A stretch of 64,000 nucleotides of DNA. It comes from Prevotella amnii DSM 23384 = JCM 14753 (GTDB taxonomy: Bacteria > Bacteroidota > Bacteroidia > Bacteroidales > Bacteroidaceae). The DNA lies in assembly GCF_000378745.1 (NCBI RefSeq), contig NZ_KB905267.1:62001-126000 (forward strand), in the 5' to 3' direction. The position numbers were made by a program, and so were the translations under genes. Positions 45,409-53,992 of the stretch are shown here, piece by piece (the first letter of the stretch is position 1; each line of letters opens with the position of its first letter). Under the pieces are notes generated by a model. The model had not been told where the DNA came from and searched no databases. It worked only from the letters and a program-made list of their open reading frames with translations.

Positions 45409-48400
45409 ATGCCAAATAAGATTACATACACGATTACAACATCCGATGGTAAGCAACATCAGGTATCAAAAGAGAATATGGATAAGTACGGCATTCAGTC
45501 GTATGCAGATGCCTATAAAGGTGCAACCATTCGTATGCGTGATAGCAAAAAGGGAGATTACGACATACCATTGTCGCATTATAATGATGCTAAGGCGCAA
45601 GGGTTGCATGCTTTTTCATTAGAGCATCTTCCTCCTGCACCTGCTAAACAACAGCCACGCCAAGCAGCACCACCTAAGCCACATACTACATCTGTTGTAA
45701 GCCAACCTACACGACCAGCAAGCAAGCCTACCACTGGTGGTAAACCAATGACCGCAGCAGAAAAGGCACAAGCAATGAACTTCGTAGCAGGTATTCAGCA
45801 AGGAGTTCAGCGCAGAAAACAGCAGTTCGACACAACCATGCAGCGTGCTAAGGCGCAACAGAAGAACCCATTAAACGTACAACGTGTTACTTTGGGCATA
45901 GGTGGAACGAAGCCTACAATGACTGCAAACAAGCGTGTAATGCAGGGAGAGAGCAAGCTAAACGCACAAACAGGAAAGTTAGAACCTACCTACATTACCG
46001 AGGCTGGTAATGTTTATCAGGGCGACCGCACACAGGCTGATGCTGAACAAAATCAGATTGATGACGCTAAAGAAGCACAACTACACCCAATCGACCACGA
46101 ATTAAAGGAGGCATACGCTGAAAGAGAACGTTTAGCACGTGAACTGGGTAGAAGAGGAACAGAACTTGATGCAGAAGCACTTAAACCAAGCTGGCGTGAT
46201 ATACCACATGGTAGTGGCGGTGCAATTCATACTTTCAACTCAGCAACAAGTAATGGACGTTTGGCAGACAATGAATGGAAAGCCTTATTAGCAGCAAAAA
46301 ATCAGAACCAACAGCGTATTGTTGCACTCGAAGCTGAACGTGATAAGGCTGAGGCTGGTTTTTGGCGTGGTGTAACAGATACTTTCAAGAACCCATCTTT
46401 TTGGACGTTCGGTTATACTGATATGCTTGATACTTCTACTATGCTCAACTATGGTGGCAAGAAGACACAGCGACAGAAAGATGCCGACCAAGCGATGATT
46501 GAGAATATTTACAAGAACCAAGAGGCGCAAAGTAAGTATGGGGGCAATCGTGGCTTCATGTATCGTGCAGGTGGAATTACCGCACAAGCTATTCCGTTTA
46601 TGATAGAGTTTGCTGCAACAGACGGTCTTTCAGGATTGACACAAGCAGGAACTAAGGCTGGAGCAAAGATAGCCGAAAAGGTAGCTACTAAGGCATTGAC
46701 AAAGAAGTTAATCAAATATACTGGTACTACCCTCGGAGACATTGCAGCAGGTGTTGTTATGGCTAATACTACTGGTGCAGCACGTACTGCATCGGATATT
46801 GGACAAAGACATCTCGGACATGTAGAACAGGACGAGCATGGCAATTACCATTTTGCTGGTGGCGAAGACTGGGGTACAGCTATTCGTAAAGGAGAGATAG
46901 CACAGGGACTTGAATACTATACAGAAAAGCTCGGTGTACACCTTGAAGGCTTACCCATTGGTAAAACTATTGCAAAAGGTCTTGACAAAATCGGTCTTAG
47001 TAAGGTTACAGCAGCGTTAAATCGTGCTGGTACTTCGCAGTACGCCCAATTGGGAACCAAAATAATGAACCGTGTAGGAGTTAATGGATATATCAATGAG
47101 GTTGCAGAGGAAGAGGCAAACATCGTCCTCAACTCCATGCTTGTTGGCGACAATAAGATGAGCGACTTGTTTGATGGTCGTACACAGGCAGACATTTGGG
47201 GTGGTATGTTATTCTCTGTTGGTGCAATGGAAGCAGCTCCGAAACTTGCTGGCGCAGTAGACTATTACAGAACGAAGAAAAGCGTTAAGGATGCCGATAC
47301 CGTTGCTGCTTACAGAATGACACAGGAGAAATGGCAACCTTTTAGAGACCAAATAGACAATGCTACCAACGAGAAAATGGCAGACGTTGTAAATGGTATT
47401 ATTCAAAATCCCGACCTCCAGAAGCAAGAGAAGGAAGCAGCGTTGAACTATGCAGGTAATCTTATTAAGTTCAGAGGCTTCAACACTGCCCAATCTGCAA
47501 AGGCTAAAGAGTTAGAAGAGTCTGGAGCAAAAGATGATGAGACTATCATTCATCAGTCTATGGATAATGCTTATATTCAGGGACACGAGGCAAGCGATGA
47601 ACAGAAGAATGACATCAAGACTCGCTATGAGTATGCTGAACAACAGTTAAGCGAAGCATTAGGCACAGAAGATGTCTCAGGTTATAGCGTTGATGACTTC
47701 CTTGACAATAAGGAGAACCTCAACGATAAACAGAAGCAAGCTGCAATTGACTACCTAAACGCCAAATCTGCATACAATGGTATGATTAGTCAGGTTAAGG
47801 ACAACATCGACGATGCAATTAAGGCAAGCGATATGGCTATTGATAACCATACACACGAAGATGGCAATATCTATCCTGCCACTATGAAGGTGGATAACCG
47901 AAAGGTGTATGTTGTTGGTGGTTATGTACAGATGAATGATGACGGAACAGGCATTGATCATGCTAAATCAAGTGAAAGTATTATGGTACGTGATGCCGAA
48001 ACTGGAAAAACAGAAATGGTAGCACCTACTGCAATCTTATCTGTTGATGAGGCTACCAACGCAGAAGAAGAGAAAGCTAATGCAGCGGAAAGCATACGTC
48101 AGACTTATGCACAGCAGGAAGCAAATAAGATTGACGGAACACTTGAGTTCAATGTTGGAGACACCTATTCAGTTATTGGAGAAGACAACTCGCAGCATAC
48201 ATTACAGGTAATAGGCGATGCTGTTGATGAAAAGACAGGTCAGCCAATACCAAATATGGTAATGGTAAGTGTAGACGGTTCACAGCAGCCTACAATGTTG
48301 CCCAAGGCGCAGGTGCAGGAGATGAGCGATGGCGATAATATGTTGCGTTTAAGTCAGTCGTTGAAACAGCGTGAGGAAGCAAAGGCAGCAGAAAACAAGT

Positions 48401-51400
48401 CTTCCAACACGTACAGCCTCAATGATGAGGTAACGCTCACTGATGAGAATGGGAATGTTGTTCGTGGAAGCATCACGGCAGACCAAAACGAAGACGGAAT
48501 GTTTGAGGTTTACACAGAAGAGCCAATCAATGGCAAAAAGGTTAATCTGTTCAGCGCAGAAGAACTTGATACACTCAATCCTGATGTTCAGACAAAGGAG
48601 GAAACACCGCAGACGTCCAACAATGAATTTGAGGGCGAACCAGCACAAACCGAAAGTGTAGTAAATTTACCACAAAACGCTGAAACAATCAGTGAATCAC
48701 GTGTAGAAAGTGCGGAAAATTCTCAGCAATACCTATCAGCCTTTGAGCGTATTCCTAAGGACGAGCAAGGACAGCCTATATATGAACAGGCAGAACCTGA
48801 AACAGCATGGGATGCTATTGTAGAGCAGACTGGAGGCGATGAAGCAATGGCGCAGACAGTTGCCGATAATATGGTAGCCGACATGGAGGCTGCCGTTAAA
48901 AAGGCTGAGAAAATCAAAACAAAGGGTGGTACTACCATTGCAGAGAAAATTGCAGCGGAGAAAGAACGCAGTGCTGCCATAGAACAGGCGAAGCATACTC
49001 TTGCACATTGGAAAAAGATTGCATCAACCAATAGTATGCGTCAAGCTGCTATTCATGCAGAGGAGAACCGTAAAGCGGAAGAAGCTGCACGTCTTCGGAA
49101 GGAGCAGAAGGATAAGGAGCGTACAGAGCGTGAGGAAGCTGAGCGACAGAAGCGTGAAGCTTTGAACGGTGTTCCTGATTTTGTGGAAGACAAGGCAAGT
49201 GATGCACGTGCAAGAGGTTACAGACGTGTAAACGGTGATAAGGTGAACAGACAAGAGCCACTTGCAGCCGTACAAGGAAAAGATGTGCAGGTAAAGTTCG
49301 ATGATAAGAATATTCCATCTGGACATGTAGCACTTATTGACGCTGATGAATTACAGCCAAGCCATAAGAACGGGCAGCGTAATCCATTACACTTCATTGA
49401 CGAGGCTCAGCCAAAGGAGCGTAAGGACGATGCAAGTAAGGAGGCAGCACGTAAGATTGCATCAAATATTCGTCCCGAGGAAATAACATCGTCTGTTACT
49501 GCATACACAGGTGCGCCAACGGTAAACAGCCGTGGCGAGGTTATTCAGGGTAATAACAGAAGTGCTGCCTTAAAAGAGATGTGGGCAGCATACAAAGACC
49601 AGGGTGAGAAATATAAACAGTACTTAATAGACCATGCAGCAGAATTGGGACTTAATTCTGATAAGGTCAGAGCTATGGAGAAACCTATACTCGTTAATAT
49701 GCTTGATGTGAACGATGATGATGCCATTGCACTGGGTCAATTCGTGGCAAGCGACACTGAAAGCGGAGGTGTAGAACGCATCAAGCCTAAGAATGTAGTG
49801 AAGAAGTTGGGCGATAAGATGAAGAATTTTGCAAGTCTTCTTTTACGTACTACAGATGAAGATATGTCTTTCTCTGAACTCATAGACCGCAATGGCGTTG
49901 ATGTGCTAAAGTGGATGAACGCCAATGGCTCAATTACTCCCACACAGTATAAGAGTGCATTTGATAGCAAAGGTAACTTGACGGCAGAAGCCAAGAATGA
50001 CCTTAAAGGCGTAATGTATCAGAGCATCTTCGAGGGTGGCAGCACGCAACTCGAAGAAATGTTCAATGCTTTACCAGCCAAGGCGCAAAAGGCTATCCTA
50101 GCAACTACTTATAGAGATTATGACAGTCCACAGAGTGAACGCATGGTAGAGGAAATTCAAAACTCTATCATGGCTTATTATGCCCTTTCGCATGATGCTC
50201 AGTTTATGGCTGCAACCAATCACAAGGATGCTCGTATGGCTGTTGAGGCATGGCAGCGCCAGTATGCTATTGATGATAATACAGGCGAAAGCTATCTTCC
50301 AGCAGAGAAATATAGTAACTTTGCGCTGTTGCTTGCTACAATGTATAAGGGCGATAATCAGAGATTTATACAGGGTACGTTCAACAAGATGTACGACCTT
50401 ATTCAAGGTACACAGGAAGAAACTTTGTTTGAGCAGCCAGACAATACACCACGTTCACTTGTTGAGGCTATCAAGGAAACATTAAACATAGATTACAATG
50501 GACAACAAAGAAACAATGTACTGGTTGGCGGTACTACAACAAGCCAACGAGGGGAACAAGGAAGCAATGGAAACTCTACAACAGGAGGACGAAGTGAGAG
50601 TAGCGATGGGGCAGAAGCCAATCAAGGAGGAACTGAAGCAGAAAGCAGAGGAAACCGAGGACAAGGAAACTTGGAAAGCCTTGCAGAAAGGCAAGGTTAT
50701 TTGGGAGATACCAAAGAAGTAAAAATTTCAGATGAAGTAGACGAAGATGGTTCTCCATTTGTAAAAACATCTACTGGTACAACCGTATTTGGTGAAATAA
50801 AAAAGGGATGTGGGCTTACACCTGCTCCTATAAAACTTAGTCTTGGCAATAGTAAGTATGGTCTAATTCATCTTGAAAAGAGACATGGAGACCAAATAAG
50901 AGGTGCAGGATTTGACACAGTTGAAGAATTTGTTGAGTTTGTATGTAAGAATTACAAGCAGATAAAACAAGGTGAAAACAGCTTAGGTGAGCAAAATGGG
51001 ATTTATCTTATACAAATAGAAGACGAACATAACAATACCCTTTATATTGAATTATCAACAAATGGTAAGTATTGGGGTGTAAATAGTGGTGGCGTTTTTA
51101 GAAAAGGATACGGAAAAAATAAGAAAGAAGTATGGTCTGCGTCCGAGGTGCAGAGTAAGCAGTCGGTTGCTGATAGTACTTTGCGAGAAAAGGATAAAGC
51201 CGACACCCCTATTTCTCCTAACGGTAATGTACCCACTACTTCTGCGAGCAAAGATAAGCAATCTTCTGATACAAAGCAAGAAAAATCGGATGAAACTGCT
51301 AAAAAAGAAGCTGTCAGTGAAGATTTGTTTACAATGGCTGAACGTGTTGCAGCAGAAGATAAGGCAAAACGTATACGCAAAAAGGAGGAAGCAAAGGTTG

Positions 51401-51582
51401 ATACCAATCCTATTGAGAGCAGCGAGAGGACGAAGCCAGAGACCAAGAATAGACTGGTAACGGATGAACGCTATGAGGAGCTGAAAAAGCGCATGAGAGC
51501 AAAGCTACGTGGTCAGCTTAATTTAGGTGTAGCCCCTGAGATGTTGGCTATCGGTGCAGAAATGGCAGTGTACCACATCTAA
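45409..51582 (+). CDS. Giant phage polyvalent protein (ParB/DdrB-like and nuclease-like), C-terminally truncated
   Basis: The product has 2057 residues. Regions seen: two short alpha/beta repeats at 1-75; a disordered Pro/Gln linker; Gly/Ala-rich hydrophobic helices at about 379-470 and 515-620 that could enter membranes; beta-rich SH3-like repeats at about 810-880 and 905-1055; a charged coiled coil at about 1190-1250; a DdrB-like ParB domain at about 1310-1690 (IRPEEITSSVTAYTGAPTV, GEVIQGNNRSAALKEMW); a Gly/Ser-rich segment at 1700-1770; and a compact alpha/beta domain at about 1775-1900 resembling phage barnase/EndoU/ColicinE5/RelE-like nucleases (YGLIHLEKRHGDQIRG). The layout fits polyvalent proteins injected with phage DNA to counter host defences. 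An in-frame TAA at 51580 cuts off a family-typical tail. Domain names are from memory of motifs and moderately certain. Confidence 0.65.
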   Translation: MPNKITYTITTSDGKQHQVSKENMDKYGIQSYADAYKGATIRMRDSKKGDYDIPLSHYNDAKAQGLHAFSLEHLPPAPAKQQPRQAAPPKPHTTSVVSQPTRPASKPTTGGKPMTAAEKAQAMNFVAGIQQGVQRRKQQFDTTMQRAKAQQKNPLNVQRVTLGIGGTKPTMTANKRVMQGESKLNAQTGKLEPTYITEAGNVYQGDRTQADAEQNQIDDAKEAQLHPIDHELKEAYAERERLARELGRRGTELDAEALKPSWRDIPHGSGGAIHTFNSATSNGRLADNEWKALLAAKNQNQQRIVALEAERDKAEAGFWRGVTDTFKNPSFWTFGYTDMLDTSTMLNYGGKKTQRQKDADQAMIENIYKNQEAQSKYGGNRGFMYRAGGITAQAIPFMIEFAATDGLSGLTQAGTKAGAKIAEKVATKALTKKLIKYTGTTLGDIAAGVVMANTTGAARTASDIGQRHLGHVEQDEHGNYHFAGGEDWGTAIRKGEIAQGLEYYTEKLGVHLEGLPIGKTIAKGLDKIGLSKVTAALNRAGTSQYAQLGTKIMNRVGVNGYINEVAEEEANIVLNSMLVGDNKMSDLFDGRTQADIWGGMLFSVGAMEAAPKLAGAVDYYRTKKSVKDADTVAAYRMTQEKWQPFRDQIDNATNEKMADVVNGIIQNPDLQKQEKEAALNYAGNLIKFRGFNTAQSAKAKELEESGAKDDETIIHQSMDNAYIQGHEASDEQKNDIKTRYEYAEQQLSEALGTEDVSGYSVDDFLDNKENLNDKQKQAAIDYLNAKSAYNGMISQVKDNIDDAIKASDMAIDNHTHEDGNIYPATMKVDNRKVYVVGGYVQMNDDGTGIDHAKSSESIMVRDAETGKTEMVAPTAILSVDEATNAEEEKANAAESIRQTYAQQEANKIDGTLEFNVGDTYSVIGEDNSQHTLQVIGDAVDEKTGQPIPNMVMVSVDGSQQPTMLPKAQVQEMSDGDNMLRLSQSLKQREEAKAAENKSSNTYSLNDEVTLTDENGNVVRGSITADQNEDGMFEVYTEEPINGKKVNLFSAEELDTLNPDVQTKEETPQTSNNEFEGEPAQTESVVNLPQNAETISESRVESAENSQQYLSAFERIPKDEQGQPIYEQAEPETAWDAIVEQTGGDEAMAQTVADNMVADMEAAVKKAEKIKTKGGTTIAEKIAAEKERSAAIEQAKHTLAHWKKIASTNSMRQAAIHAEENRKAEEAARLRKEQKDKERTEREEAERQKREALNGVPDFVEDKASDARARGYRRVNGDKVNRQEPLAAVQGKDVQVKFDDKNIPSGHVALIDADELQPSHKNGQRNPLHFIDEAQPKERKDDASKEAARKIASNIRPEEITSSVTAYTGAPTVNSRGEVIQGNNRSAALKEMWAAYKDQGEKYKQYLIDHAAELGLNSDKVRAMEKPILVNMLDVNDDDAIALGQFVASDTESGGVERIKPKNVVKKLGDKMKNFASLLLRTTDEDMSFSELIDRNGVDVLKWMNANGSITPTQYKSAFDSKGNLTAEAKNDLKGVMYQSIFEGGSTQLEEMFNALPAKAQKAILATTYRDYDSPQSERMVEEIQNSIMAYYALSHDAQFMAATNHKDARMAVEAWQRQYAIDDNTGESYLPAEKYSNFALLLATMYKGDNQRFIQGTFNKMYDLIQGTQEETLFEQPDNTPRSLVEAIKETLNIDYNGQQRNNVLVGGTTTSQRGEQGSNGNSTTGGRSESSDGAEANQGGTEAESRGNRGQGNLESLAERQGYLGDTKEVKISDEVDEDGSPFVKTSTGTTVFGEIKKGCGLTPAPIKLSLGNSKYGLIHLEKRHGDQIRGAGFDTVEEFVEFVCKNYKQIKQGENSLGEQNGIYLIQIEDEHNNTLYIELSTNGKYWGVNSGGVFRKGYGKNKKEVWSASEVQSKQSVADSTLREKDKADTPISPNGNVPTTSASKDKQSSDTKQEKSDETAKKEAVSEDLFTMAERVAAEDKAKRIRKKEEAKVDTNPIESSERTKPETKNRLVTDERYEELKKRMRAKLRGQLNLGVAPEMLAIGAEMAVYHI
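50498..50722 (+). CDS. Possible overlapping gene inside the giant gene
   Basis: A 74-codon frame, +1 to the giant gene, starts with ATG and encodes a normal-looking charged helical protein (MDNKETMYWLAVLQQANEGN, ending VIWEIPKK). In the same bases the giant frame gives a low-complexity Gly/Ser/Thr/Glu/Asn linker, which is what an out-of-frame reading of a real gene would look like. It could be an old small gene at the original 3' end of the giant gene that was read through when the nuclease-like module was added. Confidence 0.4.
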   Translation: MDNKETMYWLAVLQQANEGNKEAMETLQQEDEVRVAMGQKPIKEELKQKAEETEDKETWKALQKGKVIWEIPKK

Positions 51583-51861
51583 AAGGGCGCACGTGCCTTT
51601 GGAGCCTATGCAAAGGAAATGATTTCTGACCTTGGAGACGCAATTCGTCCATATCTCAAAGCATTCTACAACGATGCAAGAGATTTACCAGAGATGGCAG
51701 AACTATCTAAGGAAATGACCTCTTATAGTGATGTTAGTGCCTTTGATGTAGATACTATCGGCAATGATGGCGAAGAGGTAGACCGTCTATCTGATTTCTA
51801 TGCAAACGAGAAAGATGCTAATAGAGCTATAAAGGAACTTTGTCAAGGCTGGAGTTATTAA
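51583..51861 (+). pseudogene. In-frame tail of the giant polyvalent gene after a nonsense codon
   Basis: Directly after the TAA at 51580 the same frame stays open for 92 codons (KGARAFGAYAKEMISDLGDA, IRPYLKAFYNDARDLPEM, ...CQGWSY). The junction would read YHI-x-KGAR; in related polyvalent proteins I recall a continuous YHIEKGAR- or YHIEAGAR-like segment, so TAA probably replaces GAA by one substitution. An internal ATG (51619) gives 80 residues but no separate gene is likely. About 90 AT-rich bases without features follow before maf. Confidence 0.7.
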
Positions 51862-51954
51862 CAATAAACAGTTAGCAGAACTGCGTACAGGTTAAATCTT
51901 ATTTATCATAATTCTCATTATATTAATCTTATGCTTGTTTCATGAAATTTAATA

Positions 51955-52518
51955 CTAAATTATTTCACATAGTTCTTCCCATAACCTCTGCACGGGAAGC
52001 CCCATTACGTTAAAGTAACTACCATTTATAGAAGTTACACCAACATAACCTATCCACTCTTGAATGCCATATGCTCCAGCTTTATCAAATGGCTTATATT
52101 TGTGTATATAATAATTTATTTCGCTTTCTTTCAAAACTTTAAAAGTAACGTCTGTAGATACTGAGAAGTGACGCTGTAAAGTATTAGTTGTTATGCATAC
52201 TCCAGTTACTACCTTATGCTTTTTCCCACTGATTGACTGTAACATATACTTAGCTTGGTTTTCATTCTTAGGTTTTCCTAACACTTGATTACCCAAGACA
52301 ACTATAGTATCAGCTGTAATAATTAATTCGTTTTCTTCTATACTCTCCTTATATGCTTTGGCTTTAAGACATGCTATATATTCAGCTATATCCATAGTTG
52401 GTAGATTTTTAGGATATTCTTCAGATATATTGGGCAATACTTTTACTTCAAATTTAATTCCTAAGCCCATTAATAATTCGCGCCGACGAGGAGAATTACT
52501 TGCTAAAATTATTTTCAT
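51955..52518 (-). CDS. maf: Maf-like nucleotide pyrophosphatase
   Basis: Maf proteins hydrolyse modified or canonical pyrimidine NTPs and are linked to septum control. The 187-residue protein starts at MKIILASNSPRRRELLMGLG (phosphate-binding SNSPRR loop) and has ITADTIVVLG with its catalytic Asp, the GKPKNENQAKYMLQSISGKKH stretch and PFDKAGAYGIQEW near the end. A TTG two codons upstream is not preferred. It is the right host flank of the island and third in a minus-strand run after DUF2520 and kdsC. Confidence 0.94.
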   Translation of the reverse strand: MKIILASNSPRRRELLMGLGIKFEVKVLPNISEEYPKNLPTMDIAEYIACLKAKAYKESIEENELIITADTIVVLGNQVLGKPKNENQAKYMLQSISGKKHKVVTGVCITTNTLQRHFSVSTDVTFKVLKESEINYYIHKYKPFDKAGAYGIQEWIGYVGVTSINGSYFNVMGLPVQRLWEELCEII

Positions 52519-52606
52519 AATCAAAATAACAAGATAAGTTTAATATGCATATTTAAACTAATAATATATATATATATGTTGGATATATATTTTAACTGAA
52601 ATAGGA

Positions 52607-53125
52607 TTACCAACCAAATGCTTTAGCATTCATCAACCATTTACCTTGAGCCTTTAATACTTGTTCTATAATATCACGTGCAATACCTTTGCCACCGATA
52701 AAATCGCTAATATAATTAGATATTTGCTTTATTTCTGTGCAAGCATCTTTAGGACAGCAAGGACAACCACAGTGCTGCATTACTTCATAATCAGGAATAT
52801 CGTCTCCTACATAAATAACTTCCTCTGCATGCAATTTATGTTTATGAAGAAAATTATTCCAAGATTGTATTTTTACAGAGCAGTTAAGATAAATATCTTC
52901 CACTCCAAGATAAGCATAACGCTTTCTAATATATTCATTCCTACCACCTGTTATAATAGCTACTTTAAGCCCCAATCGAATAGCTAATTGTATAGCATAT
53001 CCGTCTTTTACATTCATTGTGCGTATAGGCTCACCATTATTATCCATAATAACAGTAGAGGCTGACAACACTCCATCAACGTCAAAAACTAAAGCTTTAA
53101 TTTTTTTTAGATTATAATTTATCAT
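52607..53125 (-). CDS. kdsC: 3-deoxy-D-manno-octulosonate 8-phosphate phosphatase
   Basis: KdsC dephosphorylates KDO-8-phosphate, a step in making the KDO of LPS inner core. The 172-residue protein is a capless HAD phosphatase: VFDVDGVLS near residues 13-21 (nucleophile and acid Asp), the IITGG motif, a conserved Lys, and YVGDDIPDYEVM as the metal-binding end motif. The family signature GGKGIARDIIEQVL is at the C-terminus. Its ATG overlaps the upstream DUF2520 stop by 4 bases, so the two are co-translated. kdsB lies divergently nearby. Confidence 0.93.
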   Translation of the reverse strand: MINYNLKKIKALVFDVDGVLSASTVIMDNNGEPIRTMNVKDGYAIQLAIRLGLKVAIITGGRNEYIRKRYAYLGVEDIYLNCSVKIQSWNNFLHKHKLHAEEVIYVGDDIPDYEVMQHCGCPCCPKDACTEIKQISNYISDFIGGKGIARDIIEQVLKAQGKWLMNAKAFGW

Positions 53126-53910
53126 AATGTTTTTTTTTTAGAAGAGCTCATATCATAAATATTTTGCGAAAAGTTTTTATAAAGTTCTTGCCATTGAGGA
53201 TTATCATGCATTAATTTAATATGTTTCTCTATAATATTCTTATCACCTCGAACAGCTGGTCCTGTTTGCGCTTCTTTTGGTTGTAAATAGCTAACCTTCT
53301 TTGTAGTTTCATATATTAGAGGTAATAAAACTTTAAAAGGTATTCCATGTTGTGCTAAAATATCTTGTCCTATTGAATAACAATGATTTACAAAGTTACA
53401 AACCCATACAGCGGATAGATGTATATATTGTCGCACCTCACTTGTAAGTGTATATACATTTATAGAAATCTTCTTTGCTAGCATTTCTAACTGTTGAGAA
53501 ACTTCTATACTATTTCCCTCTATAAATATAGGAATATTTTCAAAATTAACGTAACTATTTTTGGAAAAAGTTTGTAATGGATAGAATACACCATATTTAT
53601 TTACTTTATTCTTAAAAACATCACAACTCATTGAACCTGCTGTATGAAGAAAAATTCCTGTTTTTATATGTGAACAAACATCTATTATCAATTGTTCCAA
53701 GACATTGTCTTTTACAGAAAAAATGTAATAATCAGCATCATCTACTATTTCTTGTACATCTATTGTCCAATTACAGACAAGAATATCTGATAAAAGTTTT
53801 GCAGATTTCTTAGTCCTACTATATACCTGCACCACTTCTATACCTGCTTTTTTAAAAGCTTTACCCAAATTAGTAGCTAAATTCCCCGCCCCTATTAAAA
53901 CCACTTTCAT
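53122..53910 (-). CDS. Rossmann-like/DUF2520 domain protein
   Basis: The 262-residue protein begins MKVVLIGAGNLATNLGKAFK, an NAD(P)-binding GxGxxx fold. The C-terminal helical DUF2520 domain (about residues 125-255) includes LSAVWVCNFVNHCYSI and TGPAVRGD. It resembles pyrroline-5-carboxylate reductase or 6-phosphogluconate dehydrogenase in layout; the substrate is unknown. The ATG at 53910 is chosen over a TTG at 53919 because the latter lies inside the promoter -7 box. It leads the run DUF2520-kdsC-maf. Confidence 0.88.
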   Translation of the reverse strand: MKVVLIGAGNLATNLGKAFKKAGIEVVQVYSRTKKSAKLLSDILVCNWTIDVQEIVDDADYYIFSVKDNVLEQLIIDVCSHIKTGIFLHTAGSMSCDVFKNKVNKYGVFYPLQTFSKNSYVNFENIPIFIEGNSIEVSQQLEMLAKKISINVYTLTSEVRQYIHLSAVWVCNFVNHCYSIGQDILAQHGIPFKVLLPLIYETTKKVSYLQPKEAQTGPAVRGDKNIIEKHIKLMHDNPQWQELYKNFSQNIYDMSSSKKKTL

Positions 53911-53916
53911 ACCAAA

Positions 53917-53948
53917 CAAAATTACAATTTATATTGGAATTTCACAAA
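53917..53948 (-). promoter_or_regulatory. Promoter of DUF2520-kdsC-maf, near-leaderless
   Basis: The minus strand has TTTG (53948-53945), 20 bases, then TAATTTTG (53924-53917). The ATG is at 53910, so transcription should start on or next to the start codon. Confidence 0.7.
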
Positions 53949-53963
53949 TAAATTTTACCTTTG
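53934..53963 (+). promoter_or_regulatory. kdsB promoter, interleaved with the DUF2520-kdsC promoter
   Basis: TTG (53934-53936), 19 bases, then TACCTTTG (53956-53963). Its -33 box lies between the -7 and -33 boxes of the divergent promoter, so the two polymerase sites overlap. Confidence 0.65.
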
Positions 53964-53992
53964 TTTTCCATAATAATTAAAATAAAGAGAAG

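Larger units (their letters stand above)
41171..51950. mobile_element. Integrated phage-derived island
   Basis: About 10.7 kb between ppdK and maf differ visibly from the flanks: more GC-rich, different codon preference and phage-like content. It holds a tyrosine integrase at the left end, a minus-strand GRP-motif protein, a three-gene plus-strand block resembling phage internal virion proteins, and a broken giant polyvalent gene at the right end. No capsid, portal, large terminase, tail, lysis or replication genes are present, so it is a prophage remnant or a satellite. Ends are approximate: I found no convincing att direct repeat of more than 7 bases between 41108-41347 and 51862-51954, and no tRNA target. 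Confidence 0.8.

Noticed and set aside
51580..51582. Stop-codon recoding in the phage-derived island
   Set aside because: Known phage recoding involves TAG or TGA; this stop is TAA, and the other island genes end normally at TAA or TGA-type stops, so a nonsense mutation is simpler.
51619..51861. Independent 80-residue gene
   Set aside because: It is in the same frame as the giant gene and continues its sequence; it is the severed tail.
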